NCBI GenBank assembly: GCA_964415245.1
Contig: CAYQAJ010000246.1
Coordinates: 1-7,579 of the forward strand
Source: CAYQAJ01 sp964415245
Lineage (GTDB): Bacteria; Planctomycetota; Planctomycetia; Pirellulales; Pirellulaceae
Direction: 5' to 3'
DNA: 7,579 nt
In this document: positions 1 to 5,931 of the stretch, in pieces
How the letters are laid out: each line of letters starts with the position of its first letter
Position numbering within the stretch: position 1 is the stretch's first letter
Notes under the pieces: model-generated
The model's input: only the letters and a program-made list of their open reading frames with translations
Told to the model about the DNA's origin: nothing
The model's database searches: none
Position numbers and translations under genes: made by a program

Positions 1-434
1 ACGGCGAATTGCACCTGCTCGAATCCCGACAGCCTCGCCACGTCGTACACGTCGATCACGTCCCCCAGCGGAACTTCCCGATCCGGGTGCAGGATCACCG
101 GCGCGTTGCGCTTGTTGCGAGCGATGGGCTCCAGCGTCGCGCGCAACTCGGCCAGGCTGGCCGCCGGAGTGTCGTTCACGAGCCATACGGGCTTGCCCGA
201 CTGCCACTGAATCCGCACGACCACGTCGGGGTAATCGTCTTCGGGGTCGGGCTCCGTCGTCGTGGTGGGCCCGCTACCGCTCGCCTCGAGTAACCGGCTG
301 GGCAAGATCTGTTCGATCGCCTGAAAGCTCGACGTCCACACGAAAAACACCAACAGCAGAAACACCACGTCGATCAGCGGCGTCATTTTCAGCTCGACGG
401 TGCTGCGTCGGGTAAACTGTGAAGGGCAACGCAT
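1..434 (-). CDS. ExbD/TolR-family subunit, second copy (3' end cut by window edge)
   Basis: The minus strand is open from ATG at 434 to the window edge, giving 144 visible residues, so only a few C-terminal residues are likely missing (family usually 130-150 aa). A short cytoplasmic N-terminus is followed by the hallmark KMTPLIDVVFLLLVFF helix (about residues 17-36). Asp22 sits where the proton-carrying Asp of ExbD and TolR lies. A linker (SGSGPTTTTEPDPEDD) leads to a periplasmic domain with HPDREVPLGDVIDVYDVARLSGFEQVQFA, the usual fold signature. In this family ExbD and ExbB form an inner-membrane motor driven by proton flow. Its ATG overlaps the stop of the preceding exbD-like gene (TGATG), with a strong GGGAGGAGG site 7 nt upstream (442-450). 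It differs clearly from its neighbour paralogue in linker and periplasmic part, so it is not a recent duplicate. Family assignment is firm; the specific partner is inferred. Confidence 0.93.
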   Translation of the reverse strand, partial: MRCPSQFTRRSTVELKMTPLIDVVFLLLVFFVWTSSFQAIEQILPSRLLEASGSGPTTTTEPDPEDDYPDVVVRIQWQSGKPVWLVNDTPAASLAELRATLEPIARNKRNAPVILHPDREVPLGDVIDVYDVARLSGFEQVQFA

Positions 435-862
435 CAGCGAGCCTCCTCCCGACGGTACACGGCAAAGGTCACGTTCCAGATTCCGGCGCGGGCGCACGCC
501 AACAGAACCGGCTCAACGACGTCGTAGGTCGCCTGCCGGTCGCCACGGATTCGCACCTCGAGCGGCTGGCTGCTTTGGGCCGCCTTCTCGGCCAGGTGTT
601 GGCGAAGCTCATCGGGCGAAAGCTGTCGGCCGCCGGCCACAAGAGCGCCGTCGGACAGCACGTTTACCGTCAGTCGCGGCGATTCGGACTCGGTCGGACG
701 CTGACCACTTTCTGCCAACGGCAGGGGGAGCTTCATGTGCACCTCCTGCTTGGCCAGGTGGCTGGAGACGAGAAAGAAGATGATCAGCAGAAACACGACG
801 TCGATCATCGGCGTCATGTTGAACCCGAATGAGCGGTCGCCGGCAGTTGACGGTACGCGCAT
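434..862 (-). CDS. ExbD/TolR-family subunit, first copy
   Basis: A complete 142-residue protein. The N-terminus has FGFNMTPMIDVVFLLIIFFLVSS, a single membrane helix (about residues 17-35) preceded by the canonical N-M-T-P-M-I-D. Asp21 matches the essential protonatable Asp of ExbD/TolR. The periplasmic part holds LTVNVLSDG, LSPDELRQHL, VRIRGDRQATYDVVEPVLLACARAGIWNVTFAV, a textbook TolR/ExbD domain (about 63-136). It should assemble as a dimer inside the pore of the ExbB-like pentamer and couple proton entry to conformational work in the periplasm. The start is fixed by GGGAGG at 869-874, 6 nt upstream, and by the TGATG overlap with the exbB-like gene. Its own stop overlaps the start of the second exbD-like gene, so three subunits are translationally coupled. 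A heterodimer with the second copy is possible, as two different TolR-type subunits work together in the Myxococcus AglRQS motor; that is inference. Confidence 0.96.
   Translation of the reverse strand: MRVPSTAGDRSFGFNMTPMIDVVFLLIIFFLVSSHLAKQEVHMKLPLPLAESGQRPTESESPRLTVNVLSDGALVAGGRQLSPDELRQHLAEKAAQSSQPLEVRIRGDRQATYDVVEPVLLACARAGIWNVTFAVYRREEAR
442..450 (-). promoter_or_regulatory. Shine-Dalgarno site at the exbD/exbD junction
   Basis: GGGAGGAGG ends 7 nt before the ATG at 434 and is translated as the last residues (RREEA) of the preceding subunit. It fixes the start of the second exbD-like gene and suggests that its level is tuned independently of simple read-through. Confidence 0.8.
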
Positions 863-1749
863 CAGCGACCTCCCGCGGCCGGCGGCGCAGGGGGGGCTTG
901 CGCGGCTGGTGCAGCCGGTGCGGCCGGTGCGGCGGACGACGACCTCATGCGGCGACGCTTGAGCGGCGTGAGCGCGTGCTGTGCCATGTAGGCCGCTTCG
1001 GCAACGAGCTGATCGACGCGGTTGCGGAAAACCGCGAACGCACCCAGCGACGGAATGGCCACCACCAGCCCCGCCACGGTGGTCACCAGGGCGTGGTAGA
1101 TGCCGTCGGCCAGATCGGCCGCTCCCGCGGTTCCCTGCGTGCTGGCCACCTGCTGGAAGGCCATGATCATGCCGACGACCGTGCCCAACAAGCCCAGCAT
1201 CGGCGCGATGTTGCCGATCACCGATAGATACTCGATGCGTCGCATCAGCCGCGCCGCCTGTTCGGCTGTAGCATCTTCGAGCGCTTTTTCCACCGCGGTC
1301 CAGCCCCCTTCCACCTCCGCCAGAGCGTGCAGCAGCACAAACGACAGGAAGCACGGACGAGCGCGGCACACCTGGTCGGCCTCGGACACGCGGCCCGCTA
1401 TCACCATCTGCCGTACGTCCTCTCCCACCGACTCGGGCGCGATCTCCGACCGCCGCAGTGCGATCACGTGCTCGAATACGAGGTAGGCCGCCGTGAGCGA
1501 CAACCCCACCAAAGCCAACATAATGACGATGCCCACCGGTCCGCCGGAGAACACGATGCTGAAAAAGCTCTGGTGGGCCGTGTCGGCGGCGCGCCCGCCC
1601 TCTTCGGCAGTCAACGGTTCGGCACGCGCGACGGCGGTGGGCAACCAGACTGCCGCGACGGCCACGGCGCCGACCACCGCCAGGGTCGCCGACATGAAAA
1701 GAGCGCGATATCGGTTCAAATGATCCATGGTGGCGGAATCCGTAGGCAT
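862..1749 (-). CDS. ExbB/TolQ/MotA-family proton channel subunit
   Basis: A 295-residue protein from ATG 1749. A hydrophobic leader (about residues 16-43, ending AVARA before EP) looks like a cleavable signal peptide and is followed by three membrane helices. The first is around 65-97 (SGGPVGIVIMLALVGLSLTA), the second around 174-200 with IAPMLGLLGTVVGMIMAF, the third around 215-242 with ALVTTVAGLVVAIPSLGAF. Thr190 and Thr224 match the pore-lining threonines of ExbB/TolQ (ExbB Thr148 and Thr181), so the proton path looks intact. The loop between helices 1 and 2 is cytoplasmic, as in the family. The C-terminus is an unusual low-complexity Ala/Pro tail (about 271-292) after a basic KRRRMR stretch. 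ATG 1749 lies 19 nt after the TPR gene stop; an upstream in-frame ATG at 1830 would overlap that gene and is less likely, and ATG 1728 is a further option. The stop overlaps the first exbD-like gene. Confidence 0.93.
   Translation of the reverse strand: MPTDSATMDHLNRYRALFMSATLAVVGAVAVAAVWLPTAVARAEPLTAEEGGRAADTAHQSFFSIVFSGGPVGIVIMLALVGLSLTAAYLVFEHVIALRRSEIAPESVGEDVRQMVIAGRVSEADQVCRARPCFLSFVLLHALAEVEGGWTAVEKALEDATAEQAARLMRRIEYLSVIGNIAPMLGLLGTVVGMIMAFQQVASTQGTAGAADLADGIYHALVTTVAGLVVAIPSLGAFAVFRNRVDQLVAEAAYMAQHALTPLKRRRMRSSSAAPAAPAAPAAQAPPAPPAAGGR
869..874 (-). promoter_or_regulatory. Shine-Dalgarno site at the exbB/exbD junction
   Basis: GGGAGG lies 6 nt before the ATG at 862, inside the last codons of the exbB-like gene. 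With the TGATG overlap it supports reinitiation, or fresh initiation, of the first exbD-like gene. Several other genes here lack such a site, so this one stands out. Confidence 0.8.
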
Positions 1750-1768
1750 TCTTCGGTACGGCCTCGCA

Positions 1769-2929
1769 TCATTGTCCGTCGGCGCCCGCCAACCGCCGCT
1801 GTGCTTCGTCGGCGGCTCGGGTGTCGGCATATCGGGCGACCACCTCGCGGTAGGCGTCGGCCGCTTCGCGCTGCTGCCCGATGTTTTCGAGCGACGTTGC
1901 CGCCGCCAGCAGTGCCTCGGCCGTCATGAAGCGCTCCCGCGGATACAGGATCGGCAGCCGCATCAGCGACAACGCCGCCGCCTCATGTTGCCCCAGCCGC
2001 GCCTGCACCTGTCCCAACGTGAAGTAAGGTCCGGCTCGCAGCGCGGGAGCCAGTCGGTCGAGCTGGCGATTCCATCGGGCCACGTCGTCCGCCGTCGCCA
2101 CCGCGGCCCGCATGCGCCACAACTGCGCTTCTGCCAGCAATGCCACGCGTGGGTCGCTGTCGGTCGTGAGGACCGAAAGCACGTCGGCCGCCGCCGATCG
2201 TTCCAGGTTGATCAGCCAGCTCGCGCCCAACAAACGTGCCGCCGAACTGTCCGCGTCTTCGAGCCACCCGCGCGCTTGCTGTTCCAGGCTGGCGGGCGGC
2301 TGCTGCGGCCACCAACAGAGCGGTATCGTGTCGAAGTACTGTGTGTCGGGATCGCTCTGGAGGATCAGCAAAAACGTGGATACCGCCTGCTCGTGCTGCC
2401 CCAGGTTGCGATAGCACCACACGCACTGGGCCAGGATGCGGCGCCGCACCCACGTGCGATCGTCGTCGCGCCCCGCCTTGCGATACAAATCGAGCGACGC
2501 CGCGTAATCGCCCTTGCGAAATGCTTCGTCGGCCGAGCGGTGATCGGGCAGCCAGTCGGCATCGATCGAAACGACTCGCGACGTGGGAATGCTTCGCACA
2601 CCGATGCCGTTCTGCTCGATGGAAAGCTCTCGGCCCGTGAAATCGACAATTCGCCCGGTGGCGCGAGCGCGGCCGCTCCCCTCGGCACCCGATGCGTAGA
2701 TGACTACGTCTTCGGCCGCGACCCGATCAACGCCGCCGAGCGACGCCAGCGCACCGGCGACGCACGCCACGAACACGAGCGCCGCCCCGCGGAGCGCCTG
2801 TTGCAAAACCGTCGGGGACTGGCTCACTTTGCCGAGTCTGCGAGGCAAAGGGTGCCTGTCCCCTTCTCCGCATTCGGTTTTGCAGCAGGCTCTCGGTGAA
2901 CCGGGCCGGAATCGACCTAGAGAAATCAT
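1769..2929 (-). CDS. Exported TPR-repeat protein with an N-terminal SH3-like segment; start uncertain
   Basis: From ATG 2929 the product is 386 residues. Residues 49-66 (AALVFVACVAGALASLGG) with VAA before ED at 72/73 form a good export signal and cleavage site. Residues 74-125 look like a small beta domain (DVVIYASG, GRIVDFTGRELSIEQNG, PTSRVVSIDADW). The rest is helical with TPR-like pairs: ADEAFRKGDYAASLDLYRKA (133-152), ILAQCVWCYRNLGQHEQAVS (165-184), YFTLGQVQARLGQHEAAALS (302-321) and AEALLAAATSLENIGQQREA (337-356). It is probably a periplasmic scaffold for the motor, in the position that CpoB/YbgF holds beside Tol-Pal (inference). The oddity is the start. From ATG 2929 the signal is buried about 45 residues in, and residues 14-45 are encoded by an inserted palindromic repeat. 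TTG at 2806 would give MQQALRGAALVF..., an ideal 31-residue signal peptide, but has no Shine-Dalgarno site. ATG 2929 is 25 nt after the VWA stop. Function not known. Confidence 0.85.
   Translation of the reverse strand: MISLGRFRPGSPRACCKTECGEGDRHPLPRRLGKVSQSPTVLQQALRGAALVFVACVAGALASLGGVDRVAAEDVVIYASGAEGSGRARATGRIVDFTGRELSIEQNGIGVRSIPTSRVVSIDADWLPDHRSADEAFRKGDYAASLDLYRKAGRDDDRTWVRRRILAQCVWCYRNLGQHEQAVSTFLLILQSDPDTQYFDTIPLCWWPQQPPASLEQQARGWLEDADSSAARLLGASWLINLERSAAADVLSVLTTDSDPRVALLAEAQLWRMRAAVATADDVARWNRQLDRLAPALRAGPYFTLGQVQARLGQHEAAALSLMRLPILYPRERFMTAEALLAAATSLENIGQQREAADAYREVVARYADTRAADEAQRRLAGADGQ
2796..2890. repeat. Palindromic repeat element, copy 1, inside the 5' end of the TPR gene
   Basis: This is a nested inverted repeat. 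Outer arms are 2796-2811 (GCCTGTTGCAAAACCG) and 2875-2890, 15 of 16 bases complementary, with GAG 2792-2794 and CTC 2892-2894 extending the stem after one mismatch. Middle arms are GGGGACTGGCTC (2814-2825) and GTGCCTGTCCCC (2852-2863), 10 of 12 paired. The inner stem is CTTTGCC (2827-2833) with GGCAAAG (2844-2850), perfect, around a 10-base loop. The middle-arm sequences recur at 6241-6252 and 6347-6358. Small size, nested palindromes and a second copy suggest a non-autonomous mobile repeat (REP- or MITE-like). No target-site duplication is obvious. It encodes residues 14-45 of the TPR protein if ATG 2929 is used. Confidence 0.85.
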
Positions 2930-2954
2930 GCGAAGTGTTCCGCGGCGCGGCGCG

Positions 2955-3965
2955 TCAGCGGGGAAGCGGCAACGAATTGACGTCCACGTACACGTGCTGG
3001 CCGCCATTCTGCCGTGCCAGCTTCACTAGAAAGTTGTCGTCGCCCTGGTAGGGGCCGGAACCGAATTCGATCGCGTGGATGGAGCATCCTCCCGCACCGT
3101 TCATCCGCCGGATTTGCTCCAATTCCGAGTAGGTCATCCGCGGCTCGTCGGCGTCGGTGAGAAAGAAGATCACATCCGGCTTGAGCCGCAAGGCCATTTT
3201 CAATGCTTCGAGATGCCGCGTGGAGCCGTTGGCGACGACGCCCTTGACAAAATCGACCGCCAACCGCTTGTCGCGCTCCGAGCCGAACATCATTCGTGGC
3301 TGCCCGCCGAACGGATTCAACGGGCTGGGCTCGTCGTTGTAGAATATGATCTGAAACTGGTGCACCGAGTCGAGGTTTTGCAGGCTCGCGATCAACTCCG
3401 CCTTGGCGGCGGCCAGGGGACGGCCTTGGTAGCCCTCCATGCTGCCCGAGCGGTCGAACACATAAATGAACTTGGTGCCGGTGCCCTGGGCCCCGAACAC
3501 GCTGGTTTGCGTCTGTCCGTCGGGTAGACCGCTGGGCCGGGACCCCTGCAGCAGATCGCCGGCGTTGGGAAACAAGTCGCCCGTAGTCGCCCCCGATGCC
3601 ACCAGGTCGGCCGCCGTGGGAAAGGCGCCGGTCGGATCGACGGGCCTTTCGCGCGGGCCTGGCAACGGATTCACCGGCGTCTGCAACGCCGCCGCCTGCG
3701 AGCTGGACGACTGCTGCTCGGCAGGCTCGGAGAAATACTCGACCTTTCCCTGCGACTGCTGCACCAGCACGATTCCGCCCCCCCGGCCCGGTTCGCCGGG
3801 AGGCTGCCGCGGCGAGGTACGAATGAGCAAGGCCAGTGCCACGAATACGCCCAGGTGCAGCACCCACGACAGAAGCCACGCCGGCACCTCGCGACGAAGC
3901 GACCAGCGCGGGGCCGCCGCGGCATCCGCCTTGCCCGCATATGCTAGTGCCGCGTTCGTCTGCAT
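2955..3965 (-). CDS. TonB/TolA-like membrane anchor fused to a von Willebrand factor A domain
   Basis: A 336-residue protein. After a short N-terminus (RWSLRREVPAW), one membrane helix spans about residues 29-48, LLSWVLHLGVFVALALLI. Ser33 and His37 reproduce the S-x3-H motif that TonB and TolA use to engage ExbB-ExbD or TolQ-TolR. A low-complexity periplasmic region rich in Pro, Gly, Ser and Gln follows (about 50-160). A VWA domain fills 165-332: FIYVFDRSGSMEG gives the MIDAS D171-x-S173-x-S175, GST at 247-249 may supply the MIDAS Thr, and FFLTDADE (267-274) gives the second acidic strand. VWA domains bind protein ligands through a metal. No TonB C-terminal domain is present. It is the first gene of the operon, with a strong promoter upstream and no clear Shine-Dalgarno site. 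The VWA and anchor calls are firm; coupling to the motor is inferred. A plain VWA lipoprotein is excluded because there is no lipobox. Confidence 0.92.
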   Translation of the reverse strand: MQTNAALAYAGKADAAAAPRWSLRREVPAWLLSWVLHLGVFVALALLIRTSPRQPPGEPGRGGGIVLVQQSQGKVEYFSEPAEQQSSSSQAAALQTPVNPLPGPRERPVDPTGAFPTAADLVASGATTGDLFPNAGDLLQGSRPSGLPDGQTQTSVFGAQGTGTKFIYVFDRSGSMEGYQGRPLAAAKAELIASLQNLDSVHQFQIIFYNDEPSPLNPFGGQPRMMFGSERDKRLAVDFVKGVVANGSTRHLEALKMALRLKPDVIFFLTDADEPRMTYSELEQIRRMNGAGGCSIHAIEFGSGPYQGDDNFLVKLARQNGGQHVYVDVNSLPLPR

Positions 3966-4021
3966 GGTGCGAGATGTACCAAAACGTTTGCAGATAAAGA
4001 ATTACGACGCGCCAATTACTC

Positions 4022-4050
4022 ATTTTAGGTTGCGCTGCGCGATAGGTCAA
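4022..4050 (-). promoter_or_regulatory. Sigma70-like promoter of the VWA-TPR-exbB-exbD-exbD operon
   Basis: On the minus strand TTGACC (4045-4050) and TAAAAT (4022-4027) are separated by exactly 17 nt; each box matches 5 of 6 consensus bases. Transcription would start near 4015, leaving a leader of about 50 nt before the ATG at 3965. It is the best promoter-like match I found in this divergent region. Confidence 0.65.
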
Positions 4051-4065
4051 CGCGAGTGGCCTGCC

Positions 4066-4093
4066 TTCCGACGCCCGCCCAGGCGCCTATAAT
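4066..4093 (+). promoter_or_regulatory. Sigma70-like promoter of def
   Basis: A perfect TATAAT at 4088-4093 is preceded, 16 nt upstream, by a weak TTCCGA (-35, 3 of 6). A start near 4100 leaves a leader of about 70 nt. It points away from the operon promoter at 4022-4050, and the two -35 boxes are only about 15 bp apart. Confidence 0.5.
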
Positions 4094-4157
4094 CCCGCAG
4101 TACCAATCTTCGCCCGAATTCGCCGCCGCAATCGCCGCGGCACAAGGCGACCGTTGT

Positions 4158-4162
4158 GGGAG
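4158..4162 (+). promoter_or_regulatory. Shine-Dalgarno site deciding the def start
   Basis: GGGAG stands 9 nt before TTG 4172. This spacing favours 4172 over the other in-frame TTG at 4154, which has no comparable site. Confidence 0.6.
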
Positions 4163-4171
4163 TCGACCGCG

Positions 4172-4759
4172 TTGCACATCGTCCATTACCCCCATCCGGC
4201 ACTCCGGCACAAGTCGAAACCGGTGCGGCGCGTCGACGCCGAGTTGCGGCGGATCGTTCGAAAAATGTTCGAGTTGATGTACGAGGCCAAGGGCGTCGGG
4301 CTGGCGGCCAATCAGGTCGACTTGCCGCTGCGGCTGTTTGTGGTCAATCTCAAGGGCGATCCCGAGGAGGGCGACGAGTTGGTCTTCATCAATCCCGTGC
4401 TTTCGGGAGCCAAGGGAAACGAAGAAGCGGAAGAGGGCTGCCTGAGCCTACCCGGACTGTACGGGCAGGTGCAACGCGCGGGACAGACGAAAGTCGCCGC
4501 CTACGATTTGTCGGGAAACGAGGTAACCGCCGACCTCAGCGGCCTGGCCGCGCGGGTCGTGCAGCATGAGGTCGACCACCTCGACGGCACGCTGTTTATC
4601 GACCGGCTGAGCGAGACAGGTCGCATGTCGGCGCGCGAGGCGCTGGAGGAGTTCGAAGTCGAGTTTGAGAGCAAGCGCCGCTCGGGCGAAGTCCCCAGCG
4701 ACGAGGAGATCGCCTCGCGGCTGGCGGAAATCGAACGCCGCTACTGCGGCACGGAATAA
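4172..4759 (+). CDS. def: Peptide deformylase
   Basis: This enzyme removes the formyl group from the N-terminal methionine of nascent proteins, using an active-site metal, usually Fe2+. All three family motifs are intact: GVGLAANQ (residues 41-48), EGCLSLPG (88-95, metal ligand Cys90) and QHEVDHLDG (131-139, ligands His132 and His136, catalytic Glu133). At 195 aa the length is normal; the acidic C-terminal tail (about 155-195) is longer than in minimal deformylases. The start is TTG 4172, which gives MHIVHYPHPALR, the usual family N-terminus, and has GGGAG (4158-4162) 9 nt upstream. An in-frame TTG at 4154 would add six residues but would place that GGGAG inside the gene. It precedes fmt by 107 bp, matching their shared role in the formylation cycle. 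Confidence 0.96.
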   Translation: MHIVHYPHPALRHKSKPVRRVDAELRRIVRKMFELMYEAKGVGLAANQVDLPLRLFVVNLKGDPEEGDELVFINPVLSGAKGNEEAEEGCLSLPGLYGQVQRAGQTKVAAYDLSGNEVTADLSGLAARVVQHEVDHLDGTLFIDRLSETGRMSAREALEEFEVEFESKRRSGEVPSDEEIASRLAEIERRYCGTE

Positions 4760-4794
4760 CGCAACGGGTGGCCATGTCGAATGCTTCCTCGGTT

Positions 4795-4821
4795 AGCCGC
4801 GACGCGAAGCGGAGCGCGGCT
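4795..4821. repeat. GC-rich hairpin in the def-fmt spacer
   Basis: AGCCGCG (4795-4801) pairs perfectly with CGCGGCT (4815-4821), and inside the loop CGC (4803-4805) can pair with GCG (4809-4811) around GAA. An alternative stem pairs GCGAAGC (4804-4810) with GCTTCGC (4822-4828). No T-run follows, so it does not look like a classical terminator. It could be a dispersed repeat or a read-through attenuator between def and fmt. Confidence 0.5.
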
Positions 4822-4830
4822 GCTTCGCCG

Positions 4831-4861
4831 ACTGAAAACTGAAAACCGAACACTGAAAACT
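4831..4861 (+). repeat. Seven-base tandem repeat just upstream of fmt
   Basis: Four units of the heptamer type CTGAAAA run from 4832 to 4859 (CTGAAAA, CTGAAAA, CCGAACA, CTGAAAA), with flanking A and CT. The 31-base stretch differs from the one at 6310-6340 at only two positions. It ends 5 nt before the fmt ATG and takes the place where a ribosome binding site would be expected. Confidence 0.85.
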
Positions 4862-4866
4862 CACGC

Positions 4867-5816
4867 ATGCGCCTCCTCATGCTGGGCACGGGCCCCTTTG
4901 CCGTGCCCACCTTTCACTGCCTGTGCGATAGCCACCACGAAGTCGCCGCCGTGGTCACGCGACCCGAGCGATCTTCGCCCGGTCGTCGCGCCGCGCAACC
5001 ACATCCCATGCGCCAAGCTGCCGAAGAACGTGGCGTGCCCGTGCTGGCGCCCGAGGACGTGAACGCCGACGATTCGGTGCGGGCGCTAACCGACATCCAA
5101 CCCGACCTCTTGGTGGTCTGCGACTTCGGGCAGATTCTCTCGGCCCGTGTGCTGGCCACGGCGCGACTAGGAGGCATCAACCTGCACGGGTCGCTGCTGC
5201 CCAAGTACCGTGGCGCGGCTCCGGTGAACTGGGCCATCTATCACGGTGAGACGGCGACGGGCGTCACCGTGTTTCACGTTACGCCGCGGCTCGACGCCGG
5301 GCCCATATTGTCGCAGCGACGCACTGCGATCGGGCCGGAGGAGACGGCCATCGAGCTGGAACAGCGTCTCTCGCAGCTTGGCGCGAGTGCCGTACACGAG
5401 GCAATCACCCTGCTGGAGCAATGGGACGGCCAATCGCCCATCGGCACAAAGCAGGATGCCTCCCAGGCCACGCGCGCCCCGCGCCTCAAGAAGAGCGACG
5501 GCGAGGTCGATTGGTCCCGCTCGGCCCAGCAGATCTACAACCAACATCGCGCTCTCAAGCCGTGGCCTGGCACGTACACCACCTGGCAGCGGCAAGAAGG
5601 GCGAGCGCTGCGGCTGCTCCTCGTTCGCGTTTCGGTCGTAACAGATGACGACTCGTCGCACCGCGAAACTGCAAGCCGATCAGCCGATCCCGGGACGATC
5701 GTCGCCGCCGACTCGACCAAGGACGCCGCCCGGTTCTGGGTCGTCACCGGACAAGGCGTGCTGTCGCTCGACGCCGTGCAGCCGGAAGGCAAGCGTGTCC
5801 TTTCGGCGGGCGAGTT
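4867..5816 (+). CDS. fmt: Methionyl-tRNA formyltransferase (3' end lost in assembly gap)
   Basis: The enzyme formylates Met-tRNA(fMet) with 10-formyltetrahydrofolate, making the initiator for translation. 316 residues are visible. The N-terminal catalytic domain starts MRLLMLGTGPFAVPTF and holds GGINLHGSLLPKYRGAAPVNW (102-122) with catalytic Asn105 and His107, the SLLPxxRG loop, and GVTVFHVTPRLDAGPIL (132-148) with catalytic Asp143. The C-terminal tRNA-binding domain begins near 205 (RLKKSDGEVDWSRSAQQIYNQ) with the conserved KPWPGTYT and runs to GKRVLSAGE, close to the usual end of the family (about 310-330 aa). The true stop must therefore lie in or just after the gap. No Shine-Dalgarno site precedes the ATG; a heptamer repeat ends 5 nt before it. 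It follows def, its functional partner. The 441-residue reading frame through the N run should not be taken as one protein without closing the gap. Confidence 0.95.
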
Positions 5817-5916
5817 NNNNNNNNNNNNNNNNNNNNNNNNNNNNNNNNNNNNNNNNNNNNNNNNNNNNNNNNNNNNNNNNNNNNNNNNNNNNNNNNNNNN
5901 NNNNNNNNNNNNNNNN
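5817..5916. other. Assembly gap of exactly 100 N
   Basis: A run of exactly 100 N is a customary placeholder for a scaffold join of unknown length. It hides the end of fmt and the region just upstream of the small gene, so the shared reading frame across it has no evidential value. Confidence 0.98.
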
Positions 5917-5931
5917 GGACATCAGCCGCCC

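Noticed and set aside
863..1369. N-terminal extension of the first ExbD-like frame up to ATG 1369
   Set aside because: The extra residues are an out-of-frame reading of the exbB-like gene; the real start at 862 has GGGAGG and a TGATG overlap.
2814..2863. Rho-independent terminator between the VWA and TPR genes
   Set aside because: The hairpin lies inside an open reading frame, has no T-run on the minus strand, and recurs elsewhere as a repeat.
1727..2899. Long plus-strand open frame (390 codons) opposite the TPR gene
   Set aside because: It is Arg/His/Gln-rich with no family signature and lies antisense to a gene with clear signal peptide and TPR pattern; long antisense frames are expected in GC-rich DNA.
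2955..3965. Bat-type aerotolerance VWA protein or MoxR-associated VWA
   Set aside because: No MoxR ATPase or DUF58 gene is adjacent, and the single N-terminal helix has the TonB/TolA motif instead of the BatA/BatB layout.
2926..4050. Minus-strand frame of 374 codons overlapping the VWA gene in another frame
   Set aside because: Arg/Gly-rich shadow frame with no motifs; the overlapping frame encodes the anchor and MIDAS.
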